From positions 1 through 64,000 of the forward strand of contig JAUNDC010000016.1 of NCBI GenBank assembly GCA_030526355.1: 64,000 nt of DNA. Reading direction: 5' to 3'. Made by a program: the position numbers and the translations under genes. This document shows, one piece after another, positions 56,098 through 63,962 of the stretch; position 1 is the stretch's first letter; each line of letters opens with the position of its first letter. This stretch comes from Bacillota bacterium (lineage in GTDB: Bacteria; Bacillota; Clostridia; Peptostreptococcales; Anaerovoracaceae). A model generated the notes under the pieces. The model was not told the DNA's origin. It did no database searches and worked only from the letters and a program-made list of their open reading frames with translations.

Positions 56098-56115
56098 GTG
56101 GTATAAAACTTGCAT
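56098..56115 (+). promoter_or_regulatory. Sigma-54-type promoter of the 4-hydroxybutyrate cluster
   Basis: GTGGTATAAAACTTGCAT shows TGG and TTGCA with GG and GC exactly 10 bp apart, matching TGGYRY-N5-TTGCW. Position 4 is T rather than the usual C. Transcription would start near 56126, about 70 bp ahead of abfD. Confidence 0.65.
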
Positions 56116-56195
56116 TATGTTTTTAATGTGGTTTATAATTATCATGACACAATAAAGTGACATGAGGTTAATAATAATAAAGGAGTGATTTAATT

Positions 56196-57668
56196 ATGTT
56201 AATGACAGGAGCTCAGTACATCGAAAGCTTAAGAAAGTTAAAGACAAGAGTTTATATGTTTGGTGAACAGATCGAAAATTGGGTGGATCATCCAATCATC
56301 AGACCATCAATCAACTGCGTTGCAGTAACATATGATCTCGCACAGGATCCTGAATATGCTGACCTGATGACAACTAAATCAAGTCTTACTGGTGAAACAA
56401 TCAACAGATTCGCTCATCTGCACCAGAGCACAGATGATTTAAGAAAGAAAGTTAAGATGCAGAGATTATGCGGACAGAAGACTGCTTCATGCTTCCAGAG
56501 ATGCGTAGGTATGGACGCTTTCAACGCTGTATTCTCAACAACTTATGAAACAGATAAGAAATATGGAACTAACTATCACGAAAACTTCAAGAACTTCCTG
56601 ATCGAAGTACAGCAGAACGACTGGATCGTTGATGGTGCTATGACTGACCCTAAGGGTGACAGAGGTCTTGCTCCACATGCTCAGAGAGATGCTGACATGT
56701 TCGTACATATCGTTGAAAGAAGAGAAGACGGTATCGTAGTAAGAGGAGCTAAGGTTCACCAGACTGGTTCAATCAACTCACACTGGCACATCATCATGCC
56801 TACACAGGCAATGAGAGAAGAAGATAAAGACTACGCTGTATCATTCGCATGCCCTTCAGATGTAGAAGGTATGTACATGATCTACGGAAGACAGTCATGT
56901 GATACAAGAAAATTAGAAGATGGCGCTGACGTTGACCTCGGTAACAAGCAGTTCGGCGGACAGGAAGCATTAGTAGTATTTGACGATGTATTCATCCCTA
57001 ACAAGTATGTATTCCAGGCTGGAGAATATGATTTCGCAGGAATGATGGTAGAAAGATTTGCTGGATACCACAGACAGTCATACGGTGGATGTAAAGTTGG
57101 TGTTGGTGACGTTGTTATCGGTGCTGCTGCACTGGCTGCTGAATACAATGGTGCTCAGAAAGCTTCACACATCAAGGACAAGCTCATCGAAATGACTCAC
57201 CTGAATGAAACTCTGTACTGCTGCGGTATCGCTTGCTCAGCTGAAGGTTGGCAGACAGAAGCTGGTAACTACCAGATTGACCTGCTGTTAGCTAACGTAT
57301 GTAAGCAGAACGTAACTAGATTCCCTTACGAAATCGTTAGATTAGCAGAAGACATCGCAGGCGGACTCATGGTAACTATGCCTTCAGAAGCTGACTTCAA
57401 GTCAGACAAGGTAGTTGGTAAGAACGGCGAAACTATCGGCGACATCTGCAACAAGTACTTCGCAGCTTCACCTGCTTGCACTACAGAAGAAAGAATGAGA
57501 GTATTAAGATTCCTCGAAAACATCTGTTTAGGAGCATCAGCAGTTGGATACAGAACAGAATCAATGCACGGAGCAGGTTCACCTCAGGCTCAGAGAATCA
57601 TGATCTCAAGACAGGGCAACATTGAAGGAAAGAAAGCTCTTGCTAAGGCAATCGCTGGAATTAAATAG
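56196..57668 (+). CDS. abfD: 4-hydroxybutyryl-CoA dehydratase / vinylacetyl-CoA isomerase
   Basis: The product has 490 residues and resembles AbfD of Clostridium aminobutyricum closely, including MLMTGAQYIESLRKL at the start. The four ligands of the unusual [4Fe-4S] cluster are present: Cys99 and Cys103 in CFQRC, and the His and Cys seven residues apart in YHRQSYGGC (His292 and Cys299 by family numbering). The enzyme removes water from 4-hydroxybutyryl-CoA through a radical mechanism and isomerises vinylacetyl-CoA to crotonyl-CoA. AAGGAG precedes the ATG. The codon choice is strikingly uniform (many TCA, GCT, GTA and AAG), suggesting strong expression. A terminator follows before the next gene. 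Confidence 0.96.
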   Translation: MLMTGAQYIESLRKLKTRVYMFGEQIENWVDHPIIRPSINCVAVTYDLAQDPEYADLMTTKSSLTGETINRFAHLHQSTDDLRKKVKMQRLCGQKTASCFQRCVGMDAFNAVFSTTYETDKKYGTNYHENFKNFLIEVQQNDWIVDGAMTDPKGDRGLAPHAQRDADMFVHIVERREDGIVVRGAKVHQTGSINSHWHIIMPTQAMREEDKDYAVSFACPSDVEGMYMIYGRQSCDTRKLEDGADVDLGNKQFGGQEALVVFDDVFIPNKYVFQAGEYDFAGMMVERFAGYHRQSYGGCKVGVGDVVIGAAALAAEYNGAQKASHIKDKLIEMTHLNETLYCCGIACSAEGWQTEAGNYQIDLLLANVCKQNVTRFPYEIVRLAEDIAGGLMVTMPSEADFKSDKVVGKNGETIGDICNKYFAASPACTTEERMRVLRFLENICLGASAVGYRTESMHGAGSPQAQRIMISRQGNIEGKKALAKAIAGIK

Positions 57669-57707
57669 TTTTTAGTCTTGGATTTACAGGGTATAAACTA
57701 GAAATTT

Positions 57708-57741
57708 GAGGCCGCTTTGTAGCCCAAAGCGGCCTCATTTT
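57708..57741 (+). terminator. Terminator after abfD
   Basis: GAGGCCGCTTTG (57708-57719) pairs perfectly with CAAAGCGGCCTC (57725-57736), followed by ATTTT. Readthrough or a weak internal promoter must serve the genes beyond. Confidence 0.85.
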
Positions 57742-57766
57742 ACGATAACGACATTGAGAGGCAATT

Positions 57767-58033
57767 ATGAAGTGTGGAATTAAATTTTGCGGAGGATGTA
57801 ATCCTGGTTATGACAGGAGACAGGCTTGTGAGGAGATTAAGGAAGCATTTGAGAATAAGGAGCTTGAATTCCTTCACGCTGTTGAAAATGATCCGTATGA
57901 CTGCCTTCTGGTGATAGGCGGATGCAGTAATTGCTGTGCTTCATATAACCAGTATAATGTAAAAGGCAATGTATATAAAATGTGGAACAGAGACCACATA
58001 GATAAAATCAAAGAAAAGCTATCTTCAATCTAG
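57767..58033 (+). CDS. Small Cys-rich protein in the 4-hydroxybutyrate cluster
   Basis: The product has 88 residues and eight Cys, two groups of which look like metal or iron-sulfur ligands: CGIKFCGGCNPGYDRRQAC and GGCSNCC. CGGCNP-x-YDR is a motif I associate with small uncharacterised proteins of anaerobes. It sits between abfD and the CoA-transferase gene, so it may help mature or protect one of them, or act as a redox sensor. Its ribosome site is GAGAGG. Function unknown. Confidence 0.7.
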   Translation: MKCGIKFCGGCNPGYDRRQACEEIKEAFENKELEFLHAVENDPYDCLLVIGGCSNCCASYNQYNVKGNVYKMWNRDHIDKIKEKLSSI

Positions 58034-58060
58034 CTTTTCTGATTGGAGGGAGAAAGCACT

Positions 58061-59377
58061 ATGGATTGGAAAGAAATATATGAGAGCAGAAAGTGTTCAG
58101 CTGATGAAGCTATGAAGCTGATCCAGTCAGGAGACAGAATCCTTTTTGCTCACGCTGTTGCAGAGCCTCAGGTTCTCGTTGACGCAATGGTTGCTAACAA
58201 GCATTTATACAAAGATATCACAGTTTCACACATGGTTACATTAGGTAAGGGAGAATATTCACTTCCTGAAAACCATGATGTATTCACTTTTGAAGGATGG
58301 TTCACAAGCCCTTCAACAAGAAAGTCACTTGCTCAGGGACACGGCGAATTCGTACCTGTATTCTTCCACGAAGTTCCTAAGTACATAAGACAGGATATCT
58401 TCCATGAAGATGTACTGCTGGTATCAGTATCAGAACCGGACGAGCATGGATACTGCAACGTAGGTGTATCATCCGACTACACAATGCAGGCTATCAAATC
58501 ATGCAGAACAGTTATCGCTGAAGTTAACAATCAGGTTCCTACAGTATTCGGTGATACATTCGTACATGTAAGTGAAATCGATGCGTTTGTTGAAAATTCA
58601 CATCCACTGTTCGAAAGCAAGCCTGCCAAGATTGGTCCTGTTGAAGAAGCTATCGGTAAAAACTGTGCTTCACTCATCGAAGATGGATCAACTCTGCAGT
58701 TAGGTATCGGAGCTATTCCTGATGCTGTACTTTCACAGCTGGGAGATAAGAAACACCTCGGTATCCACTCAGAAATGATCGCTGACGGTGTTGTAGATCT
58801 TTTCGAAAAAGGCGCTATCGACTGCACTCAGAAGGGTATCGACGAAGGCAAAATGGTTGTTACATTCCTGATGGGAACTAAGAAATTATATGATTTCTGT
58901 GACAAGAACCCAATGGTTGAATTAAGACCTGTTGACTATGTAAACCATCCTGAAGTAGTAGCTCAGTTAAAGAATCTGGTTTGCATCAATGCATGCGTAC
59001 AGGTTGACTTCATGGGACAGATTGTATCAGAATGTATCGGTACAAAGCAGATTTCAGGTGTAGGCGGACAGGTTGACTTCGTAAGAGGTGCAGCTATGGC
59101 TCATGATAACAACGCTAAGGCCATCATCGCTATGCCTTCAGTAACAGTAATGAAGGATGGAACAAAGGTTTCAAAGATTGTTCCGTTTATCGATCATGGT
59201 GCTGCTGTTACAACTTCAAGATGTGATGCTGACTACATCGTAACTGAGTACGGTATCGCCAGAATGAAGGGCAGAACTCTGAAAGACAGAGCAAGACAGC
59301 TGATAAATATCGCTCACCCTGACTTCAGGGAAGAACTCAAGGTTCAGTTCAAAGAAAGATTCAATGATGAATTTTAA
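58061..59377 (+). CDS. abfT: 4-hydroxybutyrate CoA-transferase
   Basis: The product has 438 residues and resembles AbfT. The glyoxal-like loop GIGAIPDAVLSQL and the active-site Glu238 in GIHSEM match the class I CoA-transferase family, where Glu forms the covalent thioester. It moves CoA from acetyl-CoA or butyryl-CoA to 4-hydroxybutyrate, yielding the substrate of AbfD. The ATG at 58061 follows GGAGGGAG; a TTG 18 bases upstream is ruled out. It ends 55 bp before the dehydrogenase gene. Confidence 0.95.
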   Translation: MDWKEIYESRKCSADEAMKLIQSGDRILFAHAVAEPQVLVDAMVANKHLYKDITVSHMVTLGKGEYSLPENHDVFTFEGWFTSPSTRKSLAQGHGEFVPVFFHEVPKYIRQDIFHEDVLLVSVSEPDEHGYCNVGVSSDYTMQAIKSCRTVIAEVNNQVPTVFGDTFVHVSEIDAFVENSHPLFESKPAKIGPVEEAIGKNCASLIEDGSTLQLGIGAIPDAVLSQLGDKKHLGIHSEMIADGVVDLFEKGAIDCTQKGIDEGKMVVTFLMGTKKLYDFCDKNPMVELRPVDYVNHPEVVAQLKNLVCINACVQVDFMGQIVSECIGTKQISGVGGQVDFVRGAAMAHDNNAKAIIAMPSVTVMKDGTKVSKIVPFIDHGAAVTTSRCDADYIVTEYGIARMKGRTLKDRARQLINIAHPDFREELKVQFKERFNDEF

Positions 59378-59432
59378 TTCATGATGAATATGATATTTAG
59401 TTAAAGTTTAGTTTAAGAAAAGAGGTACAATT

Positions 59433-60557
59433 ATGCAAGCATTAAGAGTAGTTCCTGCAATTAATTACTTTGATACTTTCAAGGAATTCAATGATGAATT
59501 CAAATTAGGAAAGGGTGACATCCTGGTAACTAACCAGTGGATGTATGATCCGTATGTAAAGCCGCTCGGAATTGATATTCCTGTAATTTACCAGGAAAAA
59601 TACGGTGCAGGCGAGCCTACTGACGAAATGATGGACGCTATGAAGAAGGATATGGATCAGTATGAATTCGACAGAATCATCGCTTTCGGTGGCGGTACTA
59701 TCGTTGACATCTGTAAGGTTCTGGCTTGTGAGATCCCTGACAAGGCTGCAGATCTCTACACTGGTAAGGTTGCTCCTAAGAGAATTAAGAAGCTGGTTCT
59801 GATTCCTACAACTTGCGGAACAGGCTCAGAAGTAACAAATGTTGCAGTAGCTTCAATTCCTTCACTTAATCTGAAGAAGGGTATCGCTGACGAACAGACT
59901 TATGCAGACGTTGCAGTTCTTATTCCTGAATCTCTGGCAGGACTGCCTGACAAAGTATTCGCTACTTCATCAGTAGACGCTCTGATTCACGCAGTAGAAT
60001 CATTCCTGTCACCTAAGGCTTCACCTTTCACAGAAATGTATTCACTGAAGGCTATCGAAATGATTATGGCTGGATACAAGACAATTATCGAAAGAGGCGG
60101 AAACACTAAAGAAAATAGAGCAGACCTGCTTAAGGACTTCTGCCTGGCTTCAAACTATGCAGGTATCGCTTTCGGTAATGCTGGATGCGGTGCTGTACAC
60201 GCTCTGTCTTATGCACATGGCGGTGCTTTCCACATTCCTCACGGCGAAGCTAACTTCATCTGCTTCACAGAAGTATTCAAGATGTACATGAGAAAACAGC
60301 CTGTAGGTAAGATTCAGGTTGCTAACAAGCTGTTTGCAGATGTATTAGGATGTGCAGAAGCTGATGTATATCCTGAACTGGACAAGTTCTTAGGCAAGAT
60401 TCTTGAAAAGAAACCGCTTAAGGAATATGGAATGACTGAAGATCAGGTTGCTTCATTTGCTAAATCAACTGTTGACAATCAGCAGAGACTTCTCGGAAAC
60501 AACTACGTTCCTCTTACAGAAGAAGAAATCGCAGAAATCTTCCAGAACCTGTACTAA
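59433..60557 (+). CDS. 4-hydroxybutyrate dehydrogenase (iron-type alcohol dehydrogenase)
   Basis: The product has 374 residues of the iron-dependent alcohol dehydrogenase family. The NAD-binding region has FGGGTIVDICK and TTCGTGSEVTN; metal ligands include the His of DALIHAVESF and HIPHGEAN. Homologues (4HbD) reduce succinate semialdehyde to 4-hydroxybutyrate. In this context that step feeds the CoA-transferase and dehydratase next door. AAAAGAGG precedes the ATG. A strong terminator follows. Confidence 0.92.
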   Translation: MQALRVVPAINYFDTFKEFNDEFKLGKGDILVTNQWMYDPYVKPLGIDIPVIYQEKYGAGEPTDEMMDAMKKDMDQYEFDRIIAFGGGTIVDICKVLACEIPDKAADLYTGKVAPKRIKKLVLIPTTCGTGSEVTNVAVASIPSLNLKKGIADEQTYADVAVLIPESLAGLPDKVFATSSVDALIHAVESFLSPKASPFTEMYSLKAIEMIMAGYKTIIERGGNTKENRADLLKDFCLASNYAGIAFGNAGCGAVHALSYAHGGAFHIPHGEANFICFTEVFKMYMRKQPVGKIQVANKLFADVLGCAEADVYPELDKFLGKILEKKPLKEYGMTEDQVASFAKSTVDNQQRLLGNNYVPLTEEEIAEIFQNLY

Positions 60558-60591
60558 AAACAAATATTGCGCATATAATTAATGCGAATGA

Positions 60592-60614
60592 CCCCGGCAT
60601 TCTGCCGGGGTTTT
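60592..60614 (+). terminator. Terminator of the 4-hydroxybutyrate cluster
   Basis: CCCCGGCA (60592-60599) pairs with TGCCGGGG (60603-60610), followed by four T residues. Confidence 0.9.
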
Positions 60615-60641
60615 ATATTGCTATTATGCATAGCGTATATG

Positions 60642-60670
60642 TTGAAGTTTTTATATTTTTATGGTAATAT
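60642..60670 (+). promoter_or_regulatory. Sigma-A promoter of the DUF975 gene
   Basis: TTGAAG (60642-60647) and TAATAT (60665-60670) are 17 bp apart. Confidence 0.65.
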
Positions 60671-60714
60671 GAATTATCAGTTTATACAGAAATTAAAATG
60701 AAATGAGGGTAAAT

Positions 60715-61731
60715 ATGCAACAGAATATGATGGGACATAATATTATTATTACAGAGCCGAGCAGCAACCTGAGGGCACTTGGCAGAAATTCACTGGCAGG
60801 TAAATGGAAGGTGGCTGTATTGGCATATATAATATATATTGTTTGTACGGAGTTTCCTCCAGCTGTTTTCAACTCGTTTTTTGGATTGAATATAGGTGAA
60901 ATGTACAATAATATGTACGGATACGGAGCCGGTTCAATGAGTGCTGATATGTACAGCCAGATATACAACAGTACACCAAGTTATTCTCTGCTCAGCGCAG
61001 TTTATCTGTTAATCGTATCAGGTCCGTTTACTCTGGGTGTTACTATTTTTTTCCTTGCTCTGTTCAGGAAACAGAATGCAGGAGTAATTGATATATTTCT
61101 TGGCTTCGAACGGTTCGGTAAGGCATTGGGACTGATGCTGTTCCAGGGACTCTTTATCGTTCTGTGGTCTCTTATCGGTGTGGCTGTTATGGTACTGGGT
61201 ATAGTAATATCTGCATTTACTATTATCGGTGGTATGGTCGTAATCATAATTGGGTGTATAGTAGCTGCCGTATTCGGGACAATAGCTACCCTCAAATACA
61301 GCCAGGCTGTATATATCCTTGCTGACAATCCTGATAAGGGAATAAGAGAATGCGTTGATGAGAGTAAGATAATGATGAAGGGCAACAAAGCTAAACTGTT
61401 CTGGCTCCAGTTGTCATTTATCGGATGGATTCTTCTGGCTAGTATCCCGACGGGAATTCTCTCCGGCGTAGCTGAAGCTATGCAGATGACAGGTATAGCA
61501 TTGATAATAATAAATGTTATAGCCGCTCTGTTCATGGCACCTGTAGGCGCTTATACGTATTCATCAGTTACCGGGTTTTATGAAATTCTTGCAGGTCATC
61601 TGATCAAGGAAACAGAGCCGGCACCAATAAATACAGATGTATTTGCTGCTAATGAACAGTTGGTACAGACTTCCGAGCCTTCTGATCATATTCCTGAAAT
61701 AGTGGAAGATAATAATGAAAAGGAAAACTGA
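60715..61731 (+). CDS. DUF975-family membrane protein
   Basis: The product has 338 residues with about six membrane helices and the DUF975 pattern (SGPFTLGVTIFFLALFRKQ, and a Tyr-rich KYSQAVYILADNP segment). A disordered acidic tail closes the protein. Members occur in many Gram-positive bacteria; their role is unknown. The ATG at 60715 follows ATGAGGG; the in-frame ATG at 60703 overlaps that site. The next gene starts 5 bp after its stop. Confidence 0.83.
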   Translation: MQQNMMGHNIIITEPSSNLRALGRNSLAGKWKVAVLAYIIYIVCTEFPPAVFNSFFGLNIGEMYNNMYGYGAGSMSADMYSQIYNSTPSYSLLSAVYLLIVSGPFTLGVTIFFLALFRKQNAGVIDIFLGFERFGKALGLMLFQGLFIVLWSLIGVAVMVLGIVISAFTIIGGMVVIIIGCIVAAVFGTIATLKYSQAVYILADNPDKGIRECVDESKIMMKGNKAKLFWLQLSFIGWILLASIPTGILSGVAEAMQMTGIALIIINVIAALFMAPVGAYTYSSVTGFYEILAGHLIKETEPAPINTDVFAANEQLVQTSEPSDHIPEIVEDNNEKEN

Positions 61732-61736
61732 TTTTT

Positions 61737-62033
61737 ATGTGTAAAGAAAAGAAATCAGCAGAAATGCCGATAATTGAAACGGAAAATTATAAGTTTTTCA
61801 GCCACAGGGAGTGCGAGTGTTTTCCTTGTCACGATGTTAAAAACACTGATGACTTTAACTGTCTGTTCTGCTACTGTCCTCTATATGCACTTGGTGACAA
61901 GTGTGGAGGGAATTTTGAATATCTGGAAAACGGTGTAAAGAGCTGCAGTGAGTGTATGATACCGCACAGCAGAGATGCATTTGATTATATTATCTCCAGA
62001 TGCAGTGATATTATAGATCTCGCAAGAAAATAA
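61737..62033 (+). CDS. Cysteine-rich small domain protein
   Basis: The product has 98 residues and fits the Cys-rich small domain family (PF04071 as I remember it): FFSHRECECFPCHDVK and FNCLFCYCPLY carry the ordered Cys and His. Such proteins occur near cobalamin or radical-SAM genes and probably bind a metal. It follows the DUF975 gene by 5 bp, so they form an operon with its terminator at 62044. Confidence 0.85.
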   Translation: MCKEKKSAEMPIIETENYKFFSHRECECFPCHDVKNTDDFNCLFCYCPLYALGDKCGGNFEYLENGVKSCSECMIPHSRDAFDYIISRCSDIIDLARK

Positions 62034-62043
62034 ACTAAAAAAA

Positions 62044-62086
62044 CAAATCCTATGGGGAGTATAATTCCATGGGATTTGCTTTTTTA
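62044..62086 (+). terminator. Terminator after the Cys-rich domain gene
   Basis: CAAATCCTATGG (62044-62055) pairs with CCATGGGATTTG (62067-62078), one G-T pair, followed by a T-run. Confidence 0.85.
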
Positions 62087-62114
62087 TTGATACAAAGTAA
62101 TAATCTGAAGCGTA

Positions 62115-62510
62115 TTACCTGCGGCTTCTGCGGCGCGGTTCGTTAATCTGGAATTCAAGCTGCTGACCGTCGTCTATAGATGAAAAACCGTCATAATCAA
62201 AATATGAAGATATGCGGTTGTTGTTAAGCTGCAGAACGGCTTCGTAAATATTTTTCTGAAGTCTGTTTAGTGTAGTAAGAATAACGGCACCTGTCAATGT
62301 TACAAGCCCTGCAATGAAATATATAATGGATGAGCCGGCAATGTACTGAATAATATTCTGGTCAGTGACAAATGAACTGTTCTGATAAGAGCTTATGTAA
62401 TCTATGGAGATTTTGATATTGAACAAACCGTATGCGAAAAAAGCTGCAGTGAGAATATACAGAATGATTATGAAAATCAGGTTCATTAATTTAGGCTGTT
62501 GTTTTTTCAT
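62115..62510 (-). CDS. Two-helix membrane protein, unknown
   Basis: The product has 131 residues: two membrane helices (about 9-32 and 57-80), an intervening extracytoplasmic loop, and a cytoplasmic tail with Asn- and Asp-rich and finally Arg-rich stretches (RRRSRR). GAAGAGG precedes the start on the minus strand. No family is recognised. It is convergent with the Cys-rich domain gene and divergent from the ATPase at 62622. Confidence 0.65.
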   Translation of the reverse strand: MKKQQPKLMNLIFIIILYILTAAFFAYGLFNIKISIDYISSYQNSSFVTDQNIIQYIAGSSIIYFIAGLVTLTGAVILTTLNRLQKNIYEAVLQLNNNRISSYFDYDGFSSIDDGQQLEFQINEPRRRSRR

Positions 62511-62621
62511 TTTGTAAACCTCTTCCTATTGTTTAGTTTAAAATATAAGATAATGTCTTTATCATAGCAACTTCCCAGTATATCTGCATAGAATACTATG
62601 AAGACTATAAGGAGGTCGTGT

Positions 62622-63734
62622 ATGAAAGGTCAGCAGAGATATCTATATCCTGGCGGCAATACGCCACAGGGATTCTATTCATATTATAACTATATATTGT
62701 CCCAAAAGGAAGCAGAAAAAATATTTTGTATCAAAGGAGGGCCAGGAGTAGGGAAATCAACCATGATGAAGCATATAGGGGAACATTTTCTTGAAAAAGG
62801 AGAAAATGTTGATTTCTTCAGGTGCTCTTCTGATCCGGGTTCAATAGATGGAGTACTGATAAAAACAAGGGCGGTTGCGGTTATTGATGCAACAGCCCCT
62901 CATATTATTGATCCCCGTAATCCTGGTGCAGTTGATGTGATTCTGAACCTGGGAGATCTCCTGAACGTAAATAAACTGAAAAAGCATAGGCTTGAAATCG
63001 TTGATTCGGGTGAACGAACAAGTGCTTATTTTAAGATGGCGTATCATTATCTGAGATGCGCCTCCTCAAATTACGATTTTATGTCAGCGATATTTAATGA
63101 ACTGATATGTGAAGAAAAGACAGCTGAAATTATAGCTGCTCTATTAGATGAAATAAACAAAGCTGCTGGAATGGAAAGGGAGCACGGTAGAGGGCGGCGA
63201 AGAAAATTCTTTGCATGTGCAGTGACCCCGGCAGGTGTAATAAACGAAATAGAATCAATAGCTACAGGAGTGGAGAAGATAATCAGAGTTGAAGCTCCTG
63301 ATGGATTTGGAAATCAGAGGGTTTTGAAGCCGTTGTCTGATGAGCTGATTAAGGCAGGACATGATATAGAAGAATACTACTGCTCAATGGATCCCGATAA
63401 CAGGCTGGAGCATATAATCATTCCTGAATATGGAATAGCATTATTTACATGTAATTCATATCATGGAGTTTCAGATATGAGGAAAGAAAAAGACTTTTCA
63501 AATTATATTATAGATGTTGACGCATATGGCAAAGACATTGTTAATGATATACTTGAGGATCAGAAGAAGTCTGCAGCCGCAAACATTGCAAAGGCTGTTA
63601 AAATGCTTAAAAATGCGAAGCTGCAGCATGACATGCTGGAAAGATATTATATAGAAGCGATGAGCTTTAACAAATTGAAGAAAATGGAAGAAGCTGTTAT
63701 AAAGGAAATAGAGCAAATAAAGTTAAGTATATGA
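62622..63734 (+). CDS. PRK06851-type ATPase
   Basis: The product has 370 residues with a Walker A KGGPGVGKST near residue 39 and a family-typical N-terminus YLYPGGNTPQGFYSYY. A second, degenerate nucleotide-binding half follows, as in the duplicated P-loop proteins of this group; the basic GRGRRRKFFACAVTPAG starts it. The role is unknown; members are widespread in Clostridia and Bacilli. The ATG at 62622 follows AAGGAGG; an upstream in-frame start at 62598 lies before it. Confidence 0.85.
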   Translation: MKGQQRYLYPGGNTPQGFYSYYNYILSQKEAEKIFCIKGGPGVGKSTMMKHIGEHFLEKGENVDFFRCSSDPGSIDGVLIKTRAVAVIDATAPHIIDPRNPGAVDVILNLGDLLNVNKLKKHRLEIVDSGERTSAYFKMAYHYLRCASSNYDFMSAIFNELICEEKTAEIIAALLDEINKAAGMEREHGRGRRRKFFACAVTPAGVINEIESIATGVEKIIRVEAPDGFGNQRVLKPLSDELIKAGHDIEEYYCSMDPDNRLEHIIIPEYGIALFTCNSYHGVSDMRKEKDFSNYIIDVDAYGKDIVNDILEDQKKSAAANIAKAVKMLKNAKLQHDMLERYYIEAMSFNKLKKMEEAVIKEIEQIKLSI

Positions 63735-63775
63735 TATATTTTACCAGTTTATATGCATTATGAAAAAAATTACAT

Positions 63776-63812
63776 GGCAAACAGGAAATTAATTTCTGAT
63801 TTGCCTTTTTTA
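63776..63812 (+). terminator. Terminator after the ATPase gene
   Basis: GGCAAA (63776-63781) pairs with TTTGCC (63800-63805), with an inner AGGAAAT/ATTTCTG stem, followed by a T-run. Confidence 0.88.
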
Positions 63813-63824
63813 TTTCCTTAAAAA

Positions 63825-63939
63825 AGCAAGCAGGATTTATTTGAGTATCTAAAATCAAAATATGAACAGATTAATAACATTGAAATTTCAAGGATTATAA
63901 CTGATTATAAAAAAACAGCAAAAAAAATCGTTAAATAAA
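63825..63939 (+). other. Possible gene remnant without a start codon
   Basis: An open stretch of about 35 codons reads KSKQDLFEYLKSKYEQ and further, ending at a TAA near 63939. It has a protein-like, Lys-rich helical composition. There is no ATG, GTG or TTG start and no ribosome site, so it may be the tail of a decayed gene. The support is weak. Confidence 0.25.
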
Positions 63940-63944
63940 TAACT

Positions 63945-63962
63945 ATGGCATGAAACTTGTTT
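63945..63962 (+). promoter_or_regulatory. Sigma-54-like promoter at the window edge
   Basis: TGGCATGAAACTTGTTT keeps the TGGCA element and 10-bp spacing, but has TTGT instead of TTGC at -12. The layout resembles the promoter ahead of abfD. It would drive a gene beyond the window. Confidence 0.35.
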
